NCBI GenBank assembly: GCA_963761005.1 | Contig: CAVXFK010000002.1 | Location: forward strand, 48,638-112,637 | Origin: DASWJZ01 sp963761005 | Lineage (GTDB): Bacteria > Pseudomonadota > Alphaproteobacteria > Rhizobiales > Afifellaceae | DNA length: 64,000 nt | Direction of reading: 5' to 3' | In this document: positions 1 to 8,259 of the stretch, piece after piece | Layout of the letters: each line of letters opens with the position of its first letter | How positions within the stretch are numbered: position 1 is the stretch's first letter | Translations under genes and position numbers: made by a program | Notes under the pieces: generated by a model | Seen by the model: the letters and a program-made list of their open reading frames with translations, nothing else | Database searches by the model: none | What the model was told of the DNA's origin: nothing

Positions 1-498
1 GTAGGCGAGCGCGCGGGCGAGCGCGACGCGCTGTCGTTCGCCGCCGGAGCATTGCATCACGTTCTTGCCGAAATAGCTCTCCGGGAGCCGCAAGAGCCGC
101 ATGAGCTCGAGCGCCCGCGCCTTGCGTTCCGCAGCGGCGACGCCCTTGATCTTCAGCGGGAAGCCGATGTTCTCGCCGACAGATTTGTGCGGGAAGAGCG
201 CCAGCGACTGGAACACCAGGCAGGTCGGGCGCCGGTTGGCCGGAACGTCGTTCACCGTCGTCCCGCGGATGCGAATCTCGCCTGAGGTTGGCGTCTCCAG
301 TCCCGCCAGCATCCTGAGCAGCGTGGTCTTGCCCGAGCCGGACGGCCCGACGATCGTGACGAACTCGCCCTCCGCCACGTCGAGGTCGATCCCATCGACC
401 GCACTGAAGTTTCCGAAGGTCTTCGTCAGCCCTCGAAGGGTGAGGATGTCCGGGCGCTCCGTCATCGATGCCGAAACCGCAGCCCTCTCGTTCCACAT
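1..498 (-). CDS. ABC transporter ATP-binding protein, polyamine/spermidine type (3' end cut by window edge)
   Basis: Energises a binding-protein-dependent importer at the inner membrane. 166 codons are visible: Walker A GPSGSGKT, a Q-loop region reading VFQSLALFPHKSVGEN, and a signature CSGGERQRVALARAL in which the usual first Leu is Cys. The protein runs off position 1 before Walker B, so the C-terminal regulatory domain is not seen. Start is either ATG 498 or ATG 465 (the latter gives MTERPDILTLRG); neither has a good Shine-Dalgarno. It lies downstream of the PotD-like binding protein on the same strand, separated by a strong hairpin, so it is probably the ATPase of that importer (PotA/PotG-like by family; substrate inferred only). 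Confidence 0.85.
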   Translation of the reverse strand, partial: MWNERAAVSASMTERPDILTLRGLTKTFGNFSAVDGIDLDVAEGEFVTIVGPSGSGKTTLLRMLAGLETPTSGEIRIRGTTVNDVPANRRPTCLVFQSLALFPHKSVGENIGFPLKIKGVAAAERKARALELMRLLRLPESYFGKNVMQCSGGERQRVALARALAY

Positions 499-505
499 GG
501 AATTA

Positions 506-537
506 GAAGGCCCTCGTGCCTGCGCACAAGGGCCTTC
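506..537 (-). terminator. Intercistronic hairpin between binding-protein and ATPase genes
   Basis: Nine-base arms GAAGGCCCT / AGGGCCTTC, extended by inner GTGC/GCAC around a CTGC loop. On the minus strand it is followed by TAATTCC rather than a clear U-run, so it is more likely a partial terminator or mRNA-stabilising stem that raises binding-protein expression over the ATPase than a full stop. Confidence 0.6.
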
Positions 538-566
538 GGTTGTCTAAAGACCCAAGGACCTAACGG

Positions 567-1736
567 TCACCCGCCGGAAGCCTCGCGCTTCGCCGCCGTC
601 ATGATGTCGAGCAGCTTGTCGTAGTCCGGGACAATGTCGTACTCGATCGAGGCCGTCATCTCCTCTTCCAGGCTGTCCCACTGGATCGCGTCGAGCTCGT
701 CCGCGGTGAAGAGGTTGAAGCATTCCGGATTGGCCATCTGCGCCACCGGATTGAAGGTGCCCTCGGCGAAGGCGACGACGTGTGCCGTCTTCGGATCCTG
801 CACATATTGCAGGAACTCGACCGCGAGCGGCGAGAGGTCGGGATTGTTCACGGTCGATGTGACCTCGATCCACGAGACGCCACCCTTGCCGCCGGCCATA
901 GGGCCCTTCTTCGGCGTGATGCCGCGCACGTTCTTGTAGCCGTCGGCGCGCGCGGGCGAGGCGCTGTAAGTGCCGCCGGTCATGTGGAAGTCGATCTCGC
1001 CGGCCACGAACGCCTGGTTCATGGTGGCAATGTCGCCGACGAGCTTCGCGCCCTTGAACACGCGCTTCGCGGTGTCGGTGAACTTCGCCACCTGGTCGTC
1101 GGTGTGCTCGACGAAGGGGTCGAAGCCCGAGATGAGACAAATGTCGAAGACGTTCCAGTCGTCCAATTCAAGGATACCGTATTTTCCGTCGTTGGCCGGA
1201 TCGTTCCAGAGGTCCCACCCCTGGTCCTCGGCGGTCGCGCGGCTGATCTTGTCGGTGTTGACCACGAACGAGTAGGGGCCGAAGCGCTGGCACATGCCGA
1301 GCAGCTCCTTGCCGTCGTCGCTCATCGCCCAGTGATAGGGCGGCGCGAACATCGGCAGCATCTTCGAGAAATAGGGCTCCATCTTCGCGCGGTCGAGCGG
1401 CTTGATCAGCCCCTCCGGATACATGACCTTCCGCGCCCAGGGATTGTTCACATTGATCAGGTCCCACACATTGATCTCGCCGGCTCTGAGCCGGTTGATC
1501 ATCGTCGGGTCGTTGGTGAGCGACTCGGCCTTGACGGTCGCGCTCTTCATGGCGCGGAAGGGATCGAGCACCTGAGCTGAGTTGTAGCCCTCCCAGCAGA
1601 GGATGTTCAGCTCCTTCTCGCGCGCCGCAAGCGCGCTGCCGGCCGACCCGAAGGCGCCCGTCGCAAAGGCGGCCGCCATGGCCGTCGACCGCTCCATGAA
1701 AGTGCGCCGCGTGATCCCCTGTCTTGTCATTGTCAT
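567..1736 (-). CDS. Extracellular solute-binding protein, spermidine/putrescine (PotD) type, Tat-exported
   Basis: Periplasmic receptor of a family-1 type importer. The 389-residue product starts with a twin-arginine signal (RRTFM at about residues 10-14, then a hydrophobic stretch ending near SALA). The mature part has the PotD-like opening LNILCWEGYN and later WDLWNDPANDGKYG and VQDPKTAHVVAFAEGTFNPV, typical of polyamine-binding homologues. ATG 1736 is preceded by GGGAGA at a normal distance. The ATPase gene follows after a hairpin; permeases are probably beyond the window edge. Ligand is an inference from family; polyamines, or another cation or amino acid derivative, are possible. Confidence 0.85.
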   Translation of the reverse strand: MTMTRQGITRRTFMERSTAMAAAFATGAFGSAGSALAAREKELNILCWEGYNSAQVLDPFRAMKSATVKAESLTNDPTMINRLRAGEINVWDLINVNNPWARKVMYPEGLIKPLDRAKMEPYFSKMLPMFAPPYHWAMSDDGKELLGMCQRFGPYSFVVNTDKISRATAEDQGWDLWNDPANDGKYGILELDDWNVFDICLISGFDPFVEHTDDQVAKFTDTAKRVFKGAKLVGDIATMNQAFVAGEIDFHMTGGTYSASPARADGYKNVRGITPKKGPMAGGKGGVSWIEVTSTVNNPDLSPLAVEFLQYVQDPKTAHVVAFAEGTFNPVAQMANPECFNLFTADELDAIQWDSLEEEMTASIEYDIVPDYDKLLDIMTAAKREASGG

Positions 1737-1907
1737 CTCCCGCTTCCGCTGACGTTGCGCCGCATTTTCGCTCTTCGGCAGAAAAGCAAAATCCTTGCCA
1801 GAAGTGATGCATGGCGGGCCGCGTGCGGCAATAGCGACAGCCGACGTTATCTTTGCATTTGCGGGCGCTTGCAGCCTGGGCGTGCGCCGCCAAGCCGTCC
1901 TGGACCG

Positions 1908-2603
1908 TCAGTTGAGCCGCATCATCGTCTTCAGCTCGCTCGACGACATCACCTGGCAGTAGATCATGTTGATGATCTCAAGCTCCTTGTGATGCAGCTC
2001 GTCGGACCCGGCGGCGCAGCAATCCTCGACGACGATCACGTTGTAGCTCTCGTCGGCGAGGCTCCGGACCGTGGAGGAGACGCACTGGTCGGTGAAGACG
2101 CCACAGCACACGACGTTGCGGATACCGAGATTATGGAGCAGCAGGCGGAGATTGCTTCCCGTCAGCGCGCTGTCGGTCATCTTCTCGACGACGATCTCGT
2201 CGCCGACCGGCTTCAGTTCGTCGACGATCTGCGAGTCCCAGTCGTCGCGCGGCAGGAGCAGGTCGTTCCATCCCGGCTTTCGATGGCTCAACGAGCGCTC
2301 GCGCCCGTGGCGGGTCTGGCTCGCGATCCGGGCGAAAAGGCACGCAACGCCCTTCGCGCGGAAGCGGGTCAAAAGATCGCGCGTGTTTGGAACGAGCAGC
2401 GTCTCCATGCGCTCAAAGAAGGGCGTCCAGAGATCGTACGTCTCCTGTTCCTTGGGCGGGAGCGAGCCGCGGTCGGGCCGCTTGCGATAGGTGTTCTGGA
2501 CGTCGATCACGAGGAGTGCCGTCTCCTCGGGCTTCAGCACAAAATCGGGGGGCTCTGGGGCGTCGCGGTAGTAGATCGAGCGATAGGCGGTCTTCCAGCT
2601 CAT
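1908..2603 (-). CDS. Isochorismatase-fold cysteine hydrolase
   Basis: 231 residues starting MSWKTAYRS (ATG 2603). The catalytic triad of the isochorismatase/amidohydrolase fold is visible: Asp in LLVIDVQN, Lys in VEKMTDSALTGS, Cys in GVFTDQCVSST. Members hydrolyse amides, carbamates or vinyl ethers (N-carbamoylsarcosine amidase, ureidoacrylate amidase, nicotinamidase); the actual substrate cannot be told. It follows the diol dehydratase small subunit by 29 nt on the same strand, so it is co-transcribed with that enzyme, an unusual partnership. The open frame extends upstream to 3383 but that part is out-of-frame reading of the dehydratase genes. Confidence 0.85.
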   Translation of the reverse strand: MSWKTAYRSIYYRDAPEPPDFVLKPEETALLVIDVQNTYRKRPDRGSLPPKEQETYDLWTPFFERMETLLVPNTRDLLTRFRAKGVACLFARIASQTRHGRERSLSHRKPGWNDLLLPRDDWDSQIVDELKPVGDEIVVEKMTDSALTGSNLRLLLHNLGIRNVVCCGVFTDQCVSSTVRSLADESYNVIVVEDCCAAGSDELHHKELEIINMIYCQVMSSSELKTMMRLN

Positions 2604-2632
2604 CGATTCCTGCGTCCCCGACCTGACCGGGA

Positions 2633-3061
2633 TCAAAAGCGGTAGGTAAAAAGGCCGCGCCGCTCGTAGACAGCGGCCGCCTCTTCGACGAAGCGCGCCA
2701 TCAGCTCCGCCTTGTGCTCCTCTCGCAATTTTCGGGCCGCTTCGAGGAGCGGCGCCTTGTCCTTGGCGCGGCCCGGGCGGAGCAGCTCGTAGACAGCCAT
2801 GATGAAATCCTGCGGCACGTCGACCAGCTCCGCCGCGCGCTCGAAGTTCGCCGCGAGCATCGGCCGGCCAGCAGCGCGCGCGACCTCCGCCTGCATGCGG
2901 AGTGCGGCGGGCGTGATGCGAAGGTCTTCGAGCGCCACCTCGCCGGCAAGGAGCTTGTCGAGCGTGATCTCGTCGAGCGCCTTGCCGCGCCGGCCCTGGA
3001 TCAGCTCCGGACGCTTCTCGGCGAGCGGGTAGTCGGCGACGCCTAGCGTGCGCTCGCCCAT
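2633..3061 (-). CDS. Diol/glycerol dehydratase small subunit (PduE/DhaB3-like)
   Basis: 142 residues. YPLAEKRPELI near the N-terminus, the central LRITPAALRMQAEVARAAGR and NFERAAEL, and C-terminal FVEEAAAVYERR follow the small subunit of adenosylcobalamin-dependent diol dehydratase. It completes the holoenzyme with the fused large/medium chain just upstream; the two genes overlap by 19 nt (3043-3061), indicating translational coupling. Length is close to the family norm (about 140-175). Reaction by homology: 1,2-diol or glycerol to aldehyde via B12 radical chemistry in the cytoplasm. Confidence 0.9.
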   Translation of the reverse strand: MGERTLGVADYPLAEKRPELIQGRRGKALDEITLDKLLAGEVALEDLRITPAALRMQAEVARAAGRPMLAANFERAAELVDVPQDFIMAVYELLRPGRAKDKAPLLEAARKLREEHKAELMARFVEEAAAVYERRGLFTYRF

Positions 3062-5322
3062 TTCGGCGCTCCCGCATAGCTGACTGCGATCTCTTCCGGC
3101 GAGGCGCCGTCGACGACGAGCGACGTCTCGATCGCATAAAGAAGCGCCACGCGCGCGTGGTAGCGCGCGCCCATCGCCTCGCCGCGCGTCGGCACGACGA
3201 CCGGCTCAGGCAACTTCCCGCGTGCATAGTGCGCCGCGTTCTTCCCGAGCGCGCGATAGTGCGCGAGCGTCGTGATCGGCGCGTTCGAGAAGAGCTCGAG
3301 ATTGTTATGCGGGAGGCGGTCCTTCTGATGGATGACCGCGGTGCCCTTCGCCTGGATGCCGATGCCGACGCCGGAGCCCGCAAGCCGCGCCGCGCTCAGG
3401 CCAAGGAACGAAGTGTCGGCGGTATGCAGCATGCGCACGATCCGCGCGGCAGCGCCGCCTTCCTCGATCCCTTCGACGAGTCCCTGCAGGAGCTCGGCGA
3501 GCGGAATGCCGCCGAGCGTGCGGAAGAACTTGATGCCGAAGGCAGGCGAGACGCCGATCACTACTTCCGTCGGCGAGGTTCCGACCTTCGCGGGTCCCAT
3601 CGTTCTGAAAGTGATGTCGGACGCGGCGTAACGCGCGAACTCTTCCTCCTGCGAGAGCACCGTCTCGCGGTCGAGCACGTCACGGATCGCGTGGATCTCC
3701 TGGCGCCGCGCCTCGGTGAGACGGTAGCCGGTACCGGGGCCGAGGTAGTCGTTCGGGTCGTTGACGGCGGAGAGGACTTTTCCGTCGCGGATGACCGCCG
3801 ACGTCTGCAGATAGTCACCGGAGATTCTGAGCTTCACGAGCCAGAGCAGACTTTCCGCCTCCTCCTGGAAGCCACGCTTGGCAAGTGCCTTGATGACGTC
3901 GACGACGTTGATGCAGCGCGCCTTGATCTCCTCGGAGATCAGCGAGACATCGCGCGGCCGGTAGCTTTCGGTCTCATCCGAGCCTGAGGCGGTGAGAACG
4001 CTCGCCTTCATCGCCGCGGTCGGCACTCCGAGCGCCAACTCCTCGAACACCGCGGAGAGCGCGTCGAGCGCCCGGCGCCTCAGATCGAGGGCGCGATCTT
4101 CTAGGATCGGGGTCAGCCCTCCGTCCGCCTCGAAGTCGCGCTGCAGGACCAGAAAATCCTCCAGCTCCTCGCCGTTCAAAAGCGAGGGGTTGAAGGAGTT
4201 GTCGTATTTCAGGATCGATCCGAAGCCGGAGCAGATCAGGTCGGAGCCGGCGATCAGAAAAGGGAGGATCTTCGCACCGACTCGAATCTCCGACTCCGTC
4301 GAGCGCGCGTCATTGCCGCTTGCGCATTCGAGATCGAGCCAGACGGCGAGAAGGTTCTCCGCCATCAGCTCGCGTATGCCGCCGGGCACGGTCGCCGTCA
4401 GCGGGGCGCCATCGACGCCGCCGTTCTGCGTTCCCTGCACGCCCATGCCGCGCTGCAGGCAGAGGCAGCGTGCTTCCAGGTAGAGCAGCGACTTCGACTC
4501 ATGGAAGCCCATGAGTAGCTCCGAGCCGGCGCCCGAGGTGCAGCGCATCTTGATGCCGCGTGAGGCGTAGGCGGAGGCGAGGAAGGCTTTCGACCACGGC
4601 GTGTCGTCGCCGTCGATGAAGGTGCGCTCCGTGCCGTAGACGGACACCGTCTCGGCGTAGGAGGTGAAGCCGGCCATGCCGATCTGCAGTTCCTCCGCCT
4701 CCTCGCTCGAGCATTGGAACAACGTTCCGGCGCGGCCGACCGCTGCGCCGACGCAGCAGGCAAGCGCGTTCGACCAAGCATTCCGCGAGACGCGCATCGT
4801 CGTCTCGATCTCGTCGAACCCGAGCGCCACCGCGATCGCCGCGTCGGCCGCAAGCTGCAGCGGATCGTCCTTGGCGTTCGTCACATGCGCCTGGTTGCCG
4901 GGAGTCTTGCGCGCCCGCATTTTCGAATAAGCGAAGGCAATCTCCATCGCCGAGAGCTCGGCGACGACCTCCGCCAGCTTCGCCGGCGTCATGCCGTGGG
5001 CCAAGCGCACGAGCTCGGTGCGCGGCACGTTCATGTCGACCAGCATGCGCGCGATCTGAGGCGAGGGGATCGCCATCGCCTCCGGCGCGACCTTGGGGTC
5101 GATGTGGTAGCGCGCGATGAAGACATCGATCATGTCGAACTCGGCGGCAGCAACGCCGTCCATCGCGGCGATGCGGCCGTCCTCGATGGCGATTCCGGGC
5201 TTTGGATCGTGCGGGCTGTTGAACGCCGCGAAGCCGTTGTCGGCATCCTCCACGGCGAACATGTCGAGCCGGAGCGGCCGCTCGTCCCAATCCGCAAACC
5301 GTCGCCAGCGATTGGCCGACAT
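3043..5322 (-). CDS. B12-dependent diol/glycerol dehydratase, fused large and medium subunits
   Basis: 759 residues from ATG 5322 (MSANRWRRF). Residues about 1-550 match the large subunit (radical TIM barrel; LYLEARCLCLQRGMGVQGTQNG is characteristic when split as LYLEARCLCLQ and GMGVQGTQNG), and about 555-759 match the medium subunit (VVIGVSPAFG, GIGIQAKGTAVIHQKDR). The canonical enzyme has separate subunits of about 554 and 224 residues; fusions are known in some other bacteria. The open frame continues 68 codons upstream, but ATG 5322 matches family N-termini. No reactivating factor (DdrA/DdrB, PduGH) and no microcompartment shell gene is present in the window. It is the first gene of a minus-strand operon with the small subunit and an isochorismatase-fold hydrolase. 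Confidence 0.9.
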   Translation of the reverse strand: MSANRWRRFADWDERPLRLDMFAVEDADNGFAAFNSPHDPKPGIAIEDGRIAAMDGVAAAEFDMIDVFIARYHIDPKVAPEAMAIPSPQIARMLVDMNVPRTELVRLAHGMTPAKLAEVVAELSAMEIAFAYSKMRARKTPGNQAHVTNAKDDPLQLAADAAIAVALGFDEIETTMRVSRNAWSNALACCVGAAVGRAGTLFQCSSEEAEELQIGMAGFTSYAETVSVYGTERTFIDGDDTPWSKAFLASAYASRGIKMRCTSGAGSELLMGFHESKSLLYLEARCLCLQRGMGVQGTQNGGVDGAPLTATVPGGIRELMAENLLAVWLDLECASGNDARSTESEIRVGAKILPFLIAGSDLICSGFGSILKYDNSFNPSLLNGEELEDFLVLQRDFEADGGLTPILEDRALDLRRRALDALSAVFEELALGVPTAAMKASVLTASGSDETESYRPRDVSLISEEIKARCINVVDVIKALAKRGFQEEAESLLWLVKLRISGDYLQTSAVIRDGKVLSAVNDPNDYLGPGTGYRLTEARRQEIHAIRDVLDRETVLSQEEEFARYAASDITFRTMGPAKVGTSPTEVVIGVSPAFGIKFFRTLGGIPLAELLQGLVEGIEEGGAAARIVRMLHTADTSFLGLSAARLAGSGVGIGIQAKGTAVIHQKDRLPHNNLELFSNAPITTLAHYRALGKNAAHYARGKLPEPVVVPTRGEAMGARYHARVALLYAIETSLVVDGASPEEIAVSYAGAPKWASAR

Positions 5323-5555
5323 GAGCGACTCTCCAACCACCCGGGTTCTCAGGAGACTCCCCTGACCTTGCGGGCGATGCTTCCCTCGGTCAAGCACCGA
5401 CTGTTTTGCGCTCGGTCGGCAGTCAGCCGCCGCGCGCTTCGGCACAGCTTCCATTGAACAAGCGGCAAACCAACGCGCTTCGATGAAAGCGCCTGTGTGA
5501 ATGCAGTGGCGCAGGGCCAGTACCAACTCGCCGGCGTTCCATTGTGACCTCGAAC
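5323..5555. other. Divergent intergenic region (dehydratase operon / importer A)
   Basis: No gene is supported here. The stretch must hold the promoter of the minus-strand diol dehydratase operon; no clear operator or riboswitch (in particular no recognisable cobalamin riboswitch B12 box) was seen, which is notable for a B12-dependent enzyme. The plus-strand promoter for importer A starts at 5556. Confidence 0.5.
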
Positions 5556-5584
5556 TTGACGGCTCACGGGCCCCCCAATAGTCT
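5556..5584 (+). promoter_or_regulatory. Sigma70-like promoter of importer A operon
   Basis: TTGACG at 5556-5561 and TAGTCT at 5579-5584 with a 17-bp spacer. The -10 element overlaps the beginning of the bipartite operator. The same TTGACG/17-bp arrangement precedes the matching operator at 10342, supporting both. Confidence 0.55.
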
Positions 5585-5618
5585 CAGTTAGTGAAATGTT
5601 GTCCCAGTGAATGGGATT
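5582..5618 (+). promoter_or_regulatory. Bipartite palindromic operator, copy 1 (probable IclR-family regulator site)
   Basis: Two imperfect palindromes in tandem: TCTCAGTTAGTGAAA (5582-5596) and TGTCCCAGTGAATGGGATT (5600-5618). It aligns without gaps to the element at 10342-10378 (26 of 37 positions identical, same spacing). It spans the ATG at 5611, which argues that translation of the importer ATPase begins at the next ATG, 5623. Binding by the IclR regulator at 9451-10317 is inferred from position. Confidence 0.7.
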
Positions 5619-5622
5619 AGAG

Positions 5623-7143
5623 ATGACACGGGGCGGGGACGCGCTTTTAGAGGTCCGTGGGCTTTGCAAGCGTTTCGGTGGGACCGAGGCGCTGCGCAAT
5701 GTCGACTTCTCCGTCCTGCCCGGCGAGATCCATGCACTCCTCGGTGCGAACGGCGCCGGCAAGTCGACTCTGATCAAGGTGCTCGCCGGCGTCCACACCG
5801 CCGATGCGGGCGAGATCAGGATCGCCGGCCGGCCGCGCGACCAGCAACTGGTGCGCCGCCACATCGCCTTCGTCCACCAGGATCTCGGCCTGATCGAGAC
5901 GTTCAGCGTCGGCGAGAACATGGCCATGGGCTATGGGTATCCGCGGCGGTGGAAGTTCATCGACTGGAAGGCGGTGAACCGCGTCGCGGCGGAGGCTCTC
6001 GAGTTCCTCGGTTCGCCGCTGCCGCTCGACCGGCCGGTCAGCGAGCTGACGCGCGCCGAGAAATCGATCGTGGCGATCGCCCGCGCGCTCGTCGAAAAGG
6101 TCGAGCTTCTGGTGCTTGACGAGCCGACGGCTAGCTTGCCTGAAGCTGACGTCGGCCGGCTTTTCGACGTGCTCTTCAGGGTCCGCGAACGGAACGCCAG
6201 CGTCATCTACGTCACGCACCGCCTCGACGAGGTCTTCCGGATCGCCGACGCGGTGACGGTGCTCCGCGACGGGCGCACGGTCGCGGTCTATCGGCCTGTC
6301 ACGCTGTCGCCTGAGCAGCTCGTGACCGACATCGTCGGTCGCGCGCCGGTGGCGCTCCTGATGTCGCGCAAGAAGCGGCGGGGCGTGCCTGCGCTCGAGG
6401 TGGAGGGGCTTCGCGCCGGCACGGTGGGGCCGATCGACTTTCATGTCGGCGTCGGCGAGATCGTCGGGTTGGCGGGGCTGAGAGGGCAGGGGCACGAGGT
6501 CGTAGGGCGCGCGATCGCCGGTGTGCTCAACCGCGACGCCGGCGTCGTCCGCATCAACGGTGTCGAGGCGAAGATCGACGCGCCGGCGGCCGCGATTGCG
6601 GCCGGGCTCGGCTTCGCGACGGGAAAGCGCGCCGAGGAGGCGCTCGCCGGCACCTTGACCGTGAAGGAGAACCTCTTCCTCAACCCGTTGAACTTCGGCC
6701 ACAAATCGTTCCGGCTGAAGAGCCGCAGCAAGGAGCGGACGGCCGCGCGGGATATCCTGGCGAAATTCGACGTGCGCCCGGTCGATCCGGAGCGCGACAT
6801 CTCCACCCTTTCGGGCGGCAACCAGCAGAAGGTCGTACTCGCCCGCTGGGCCGGTCGCCGCTACAAGCTCCTCATCCTCGAAGAGCCGACGATCGGCGTC
6901 GACTTCGGCGCGAAGTCGGAAATCTACCGGATGATGGCCGAGGACGCCGCGGCCGGCACTTCGTCGATCATCATCTCCTCGGACTTGGACGAGCTCGCGC
7001 AGATCTGCGACCGCGTGCTTGCCTTCAGCCGCGGGCGGATCGTGGCGGAGATATCGCGTCCTGATCTGAGCGTTGCCGCGCTGACCCACGCCGTGAGTGG
7101 GGCGGCGGCGGTCGCCAAGACACAGAGCGCGGCGCTGCAATGA
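5623..7143 (+). CDS. Sugar-type (CUT2) ABC importer A, tandem-domain ATPase
   Basis: 506 residues from ATG 5623 (an upstream in-frame ATG at 5611 sits inside the operator). RbsA/XylG architecture: NBD1 with Walker A GANGAGKSTLIK and Walker B LLVLDEPTAS; NBD2 with LSGGNQQKVVLARW. NBD1 has a CUT2-type weak signature (LTRAEKSIVAIARAL). NBD2 is degenerate: Walker A region reads GLAGLRGQGHE without the Lys, and Walker B reads LLILEEPT, with Glu where Asp is expected, so only one site is likely catalytic. The stop overlaps the permease start by 4 nt (ATGA, 7140-7143). Substrate probably a sugar or sugar acid given the shared operator with the KdgD-like gene. Confidence 0.9.
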   Translation: MTRGGDALLEVRGLCKRFGGTEALRNVDFSVLPGEIHALLGANGAGKSTLIKVLAGVHTADAGEIRIAGRPRDQQLVRRHIAFVHQDLGLIETFSVGENMAMGYGYPRRWKFIDWKAVNRVAAEALEFLGSPLPLDRPVSELTRAEKSIVAIARALVEKVELLVLDEPTASLPEADVGRLFDVLFRVRERNASVIYVTHRLDEVFRIADAVTVLRDGRTVAVYRPVTLSPEQLVTDIVGRAPVALLMSRKKRRGVPALEVEGLRAGTVGPIDFHVGVGEIVGLAGLRGQGHEVVGRAIAGVLNRDAGVVRINGVEAKIDAPAAAIAAGLGFATGKRAEEALAGTLTVKENLFLNPLNFGHKSFRLKSRSKERTAARDILAKFDVRPVDPERDISTLSGGNQQKVVLARWAGRRYKLLILEEPTIGVDFGAKSEIYRMMAEDAAAGTSSIIISSDLDELAQICDRVLAFSRGRIVAEISRPDLSVAALTHAVSGAAAVAKTQSAALQ

Positions 7144-8196
7144 CCGCCAGCCGCAACTGCGACCTGAAGGACGAGCGGCCGGTCGAGATGCCGCCGATCG
7201 CGCCGCCGCACGAGCCACCGGCGACGCCGGAACGACGCGGTGCGAAGGCGTTCGTCCTCCACGTTCTTTCCGTCCACGGGCTTCTCGTCTTCGGCTTCGC
7301 GCTCGTCATCGTCTTCTCGTTCCTGTTGCCGCAGACCTTCACCGGCACCCAGACTTTCCGCGCGATCCTCGGGAACAACACGACCGTGGCGCTTCTCGCC
7401 ATGGCCGAGATGATCGTGATCTCGACCGGCAACTACGATCTCTCGATCGCCTACAATGTCGGGCTCATGCACATCACGGCGATGGGCCTTCTGACGGACC
7501 TCTATCTGCCGTGGCCCTTCGTCGTGATCGCGACGATCGGGATCGGCGGCCTGATCGGCTGGATCAACGGCGTCGCTGGTCGAATACGCCAAGATCGACT
7601 CCTTCATCGCCACGCTCGGCGTTGGCACCATCCTCTATGGTGTCGGTTCCTGGTACACGAACGGCACGCAGCTCGTCGGCAACGTTCCGATCGCCTTCGC
7701 CGACCTGAACGATGCCAAGCTCTTCTCGATTCCGCTCCCGACCTACATGGTCGCAGCGGTCGCGATCCTCGCCTGGGTCTGCCTCGAGCATCTGCCGGTC
7801 GGGCGCCATCTCTATGCCATCGGCTCGAACCGCAGGGCGGCGGAGCTGACCGGCGTTCCCGCGCGGCGGCTGGTGATGGGCGCCTTCGTGTGCAGCGGCC
7901 TCGTCGTCGGATTGGCGGGCGTGCTCCTCGCCGCGCGGCTGCAGGTGGCGCAAAGCTCGGTCGGTCCGGAATTTCTGCTGCCGGCGTTCGTCGGCGCGCT
8001 GCTCGGCGCGACGACCGTCAGGCCCGGTCGCGTCAATGCCTGGGGCACGATCATCGCTGTGCTCGTGCTCGCCGTCGGCATCGCCGGGCTGCAGCAGCTT
8101 GGGAACTCGTTCTTCGCCGAGCCGATCTTCCAGGGCGCCGCCCTGATCATCTCCGTCGGCTTGGCAGGCTACGCCGCTCGCCGGCGCAAGCGGTGA
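7140..8196 (+). pseudogene. CUT2 importer A permease (RbsC-like), single +1 frameshift
   Basis: Inner-membrane permease of about 351 residues when read through one frameshift. Residues 1-145 are in the frame starting at 7140 (cytoplasmic Pro-rich N-terminus, then LLVFGFALVIVFSFLLPQTF); at about 7572-7576 the reading passes from IGWINGV to LVEYAKIDSFIATLG in the next frame, as if one base were inserted. The second part contains PVGRHLYAIGSNRRAAELTG, a hallmark of this family, and ends at 8196. Both halves are fully conserved in character, so a recent lesion or a sequencing indel is likelier than old decay. Confidence 0.85.
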
Positions 8197-8259
8197 AGCA
8201 AGAAGAGATGGAGAGAACCGTCTTCACAAGTGTTTGGGTTGAGGAAGGGAGGAATTCGC

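Noticed and set aside
1908..5322. Bacterial microcompartment (Pdu/Eut) locus
   Set aside because: Apart from the dehydratase subunits no shell, reactivase, aldehyde dehydrogenase or phosphotransacylase gene of that type is present.
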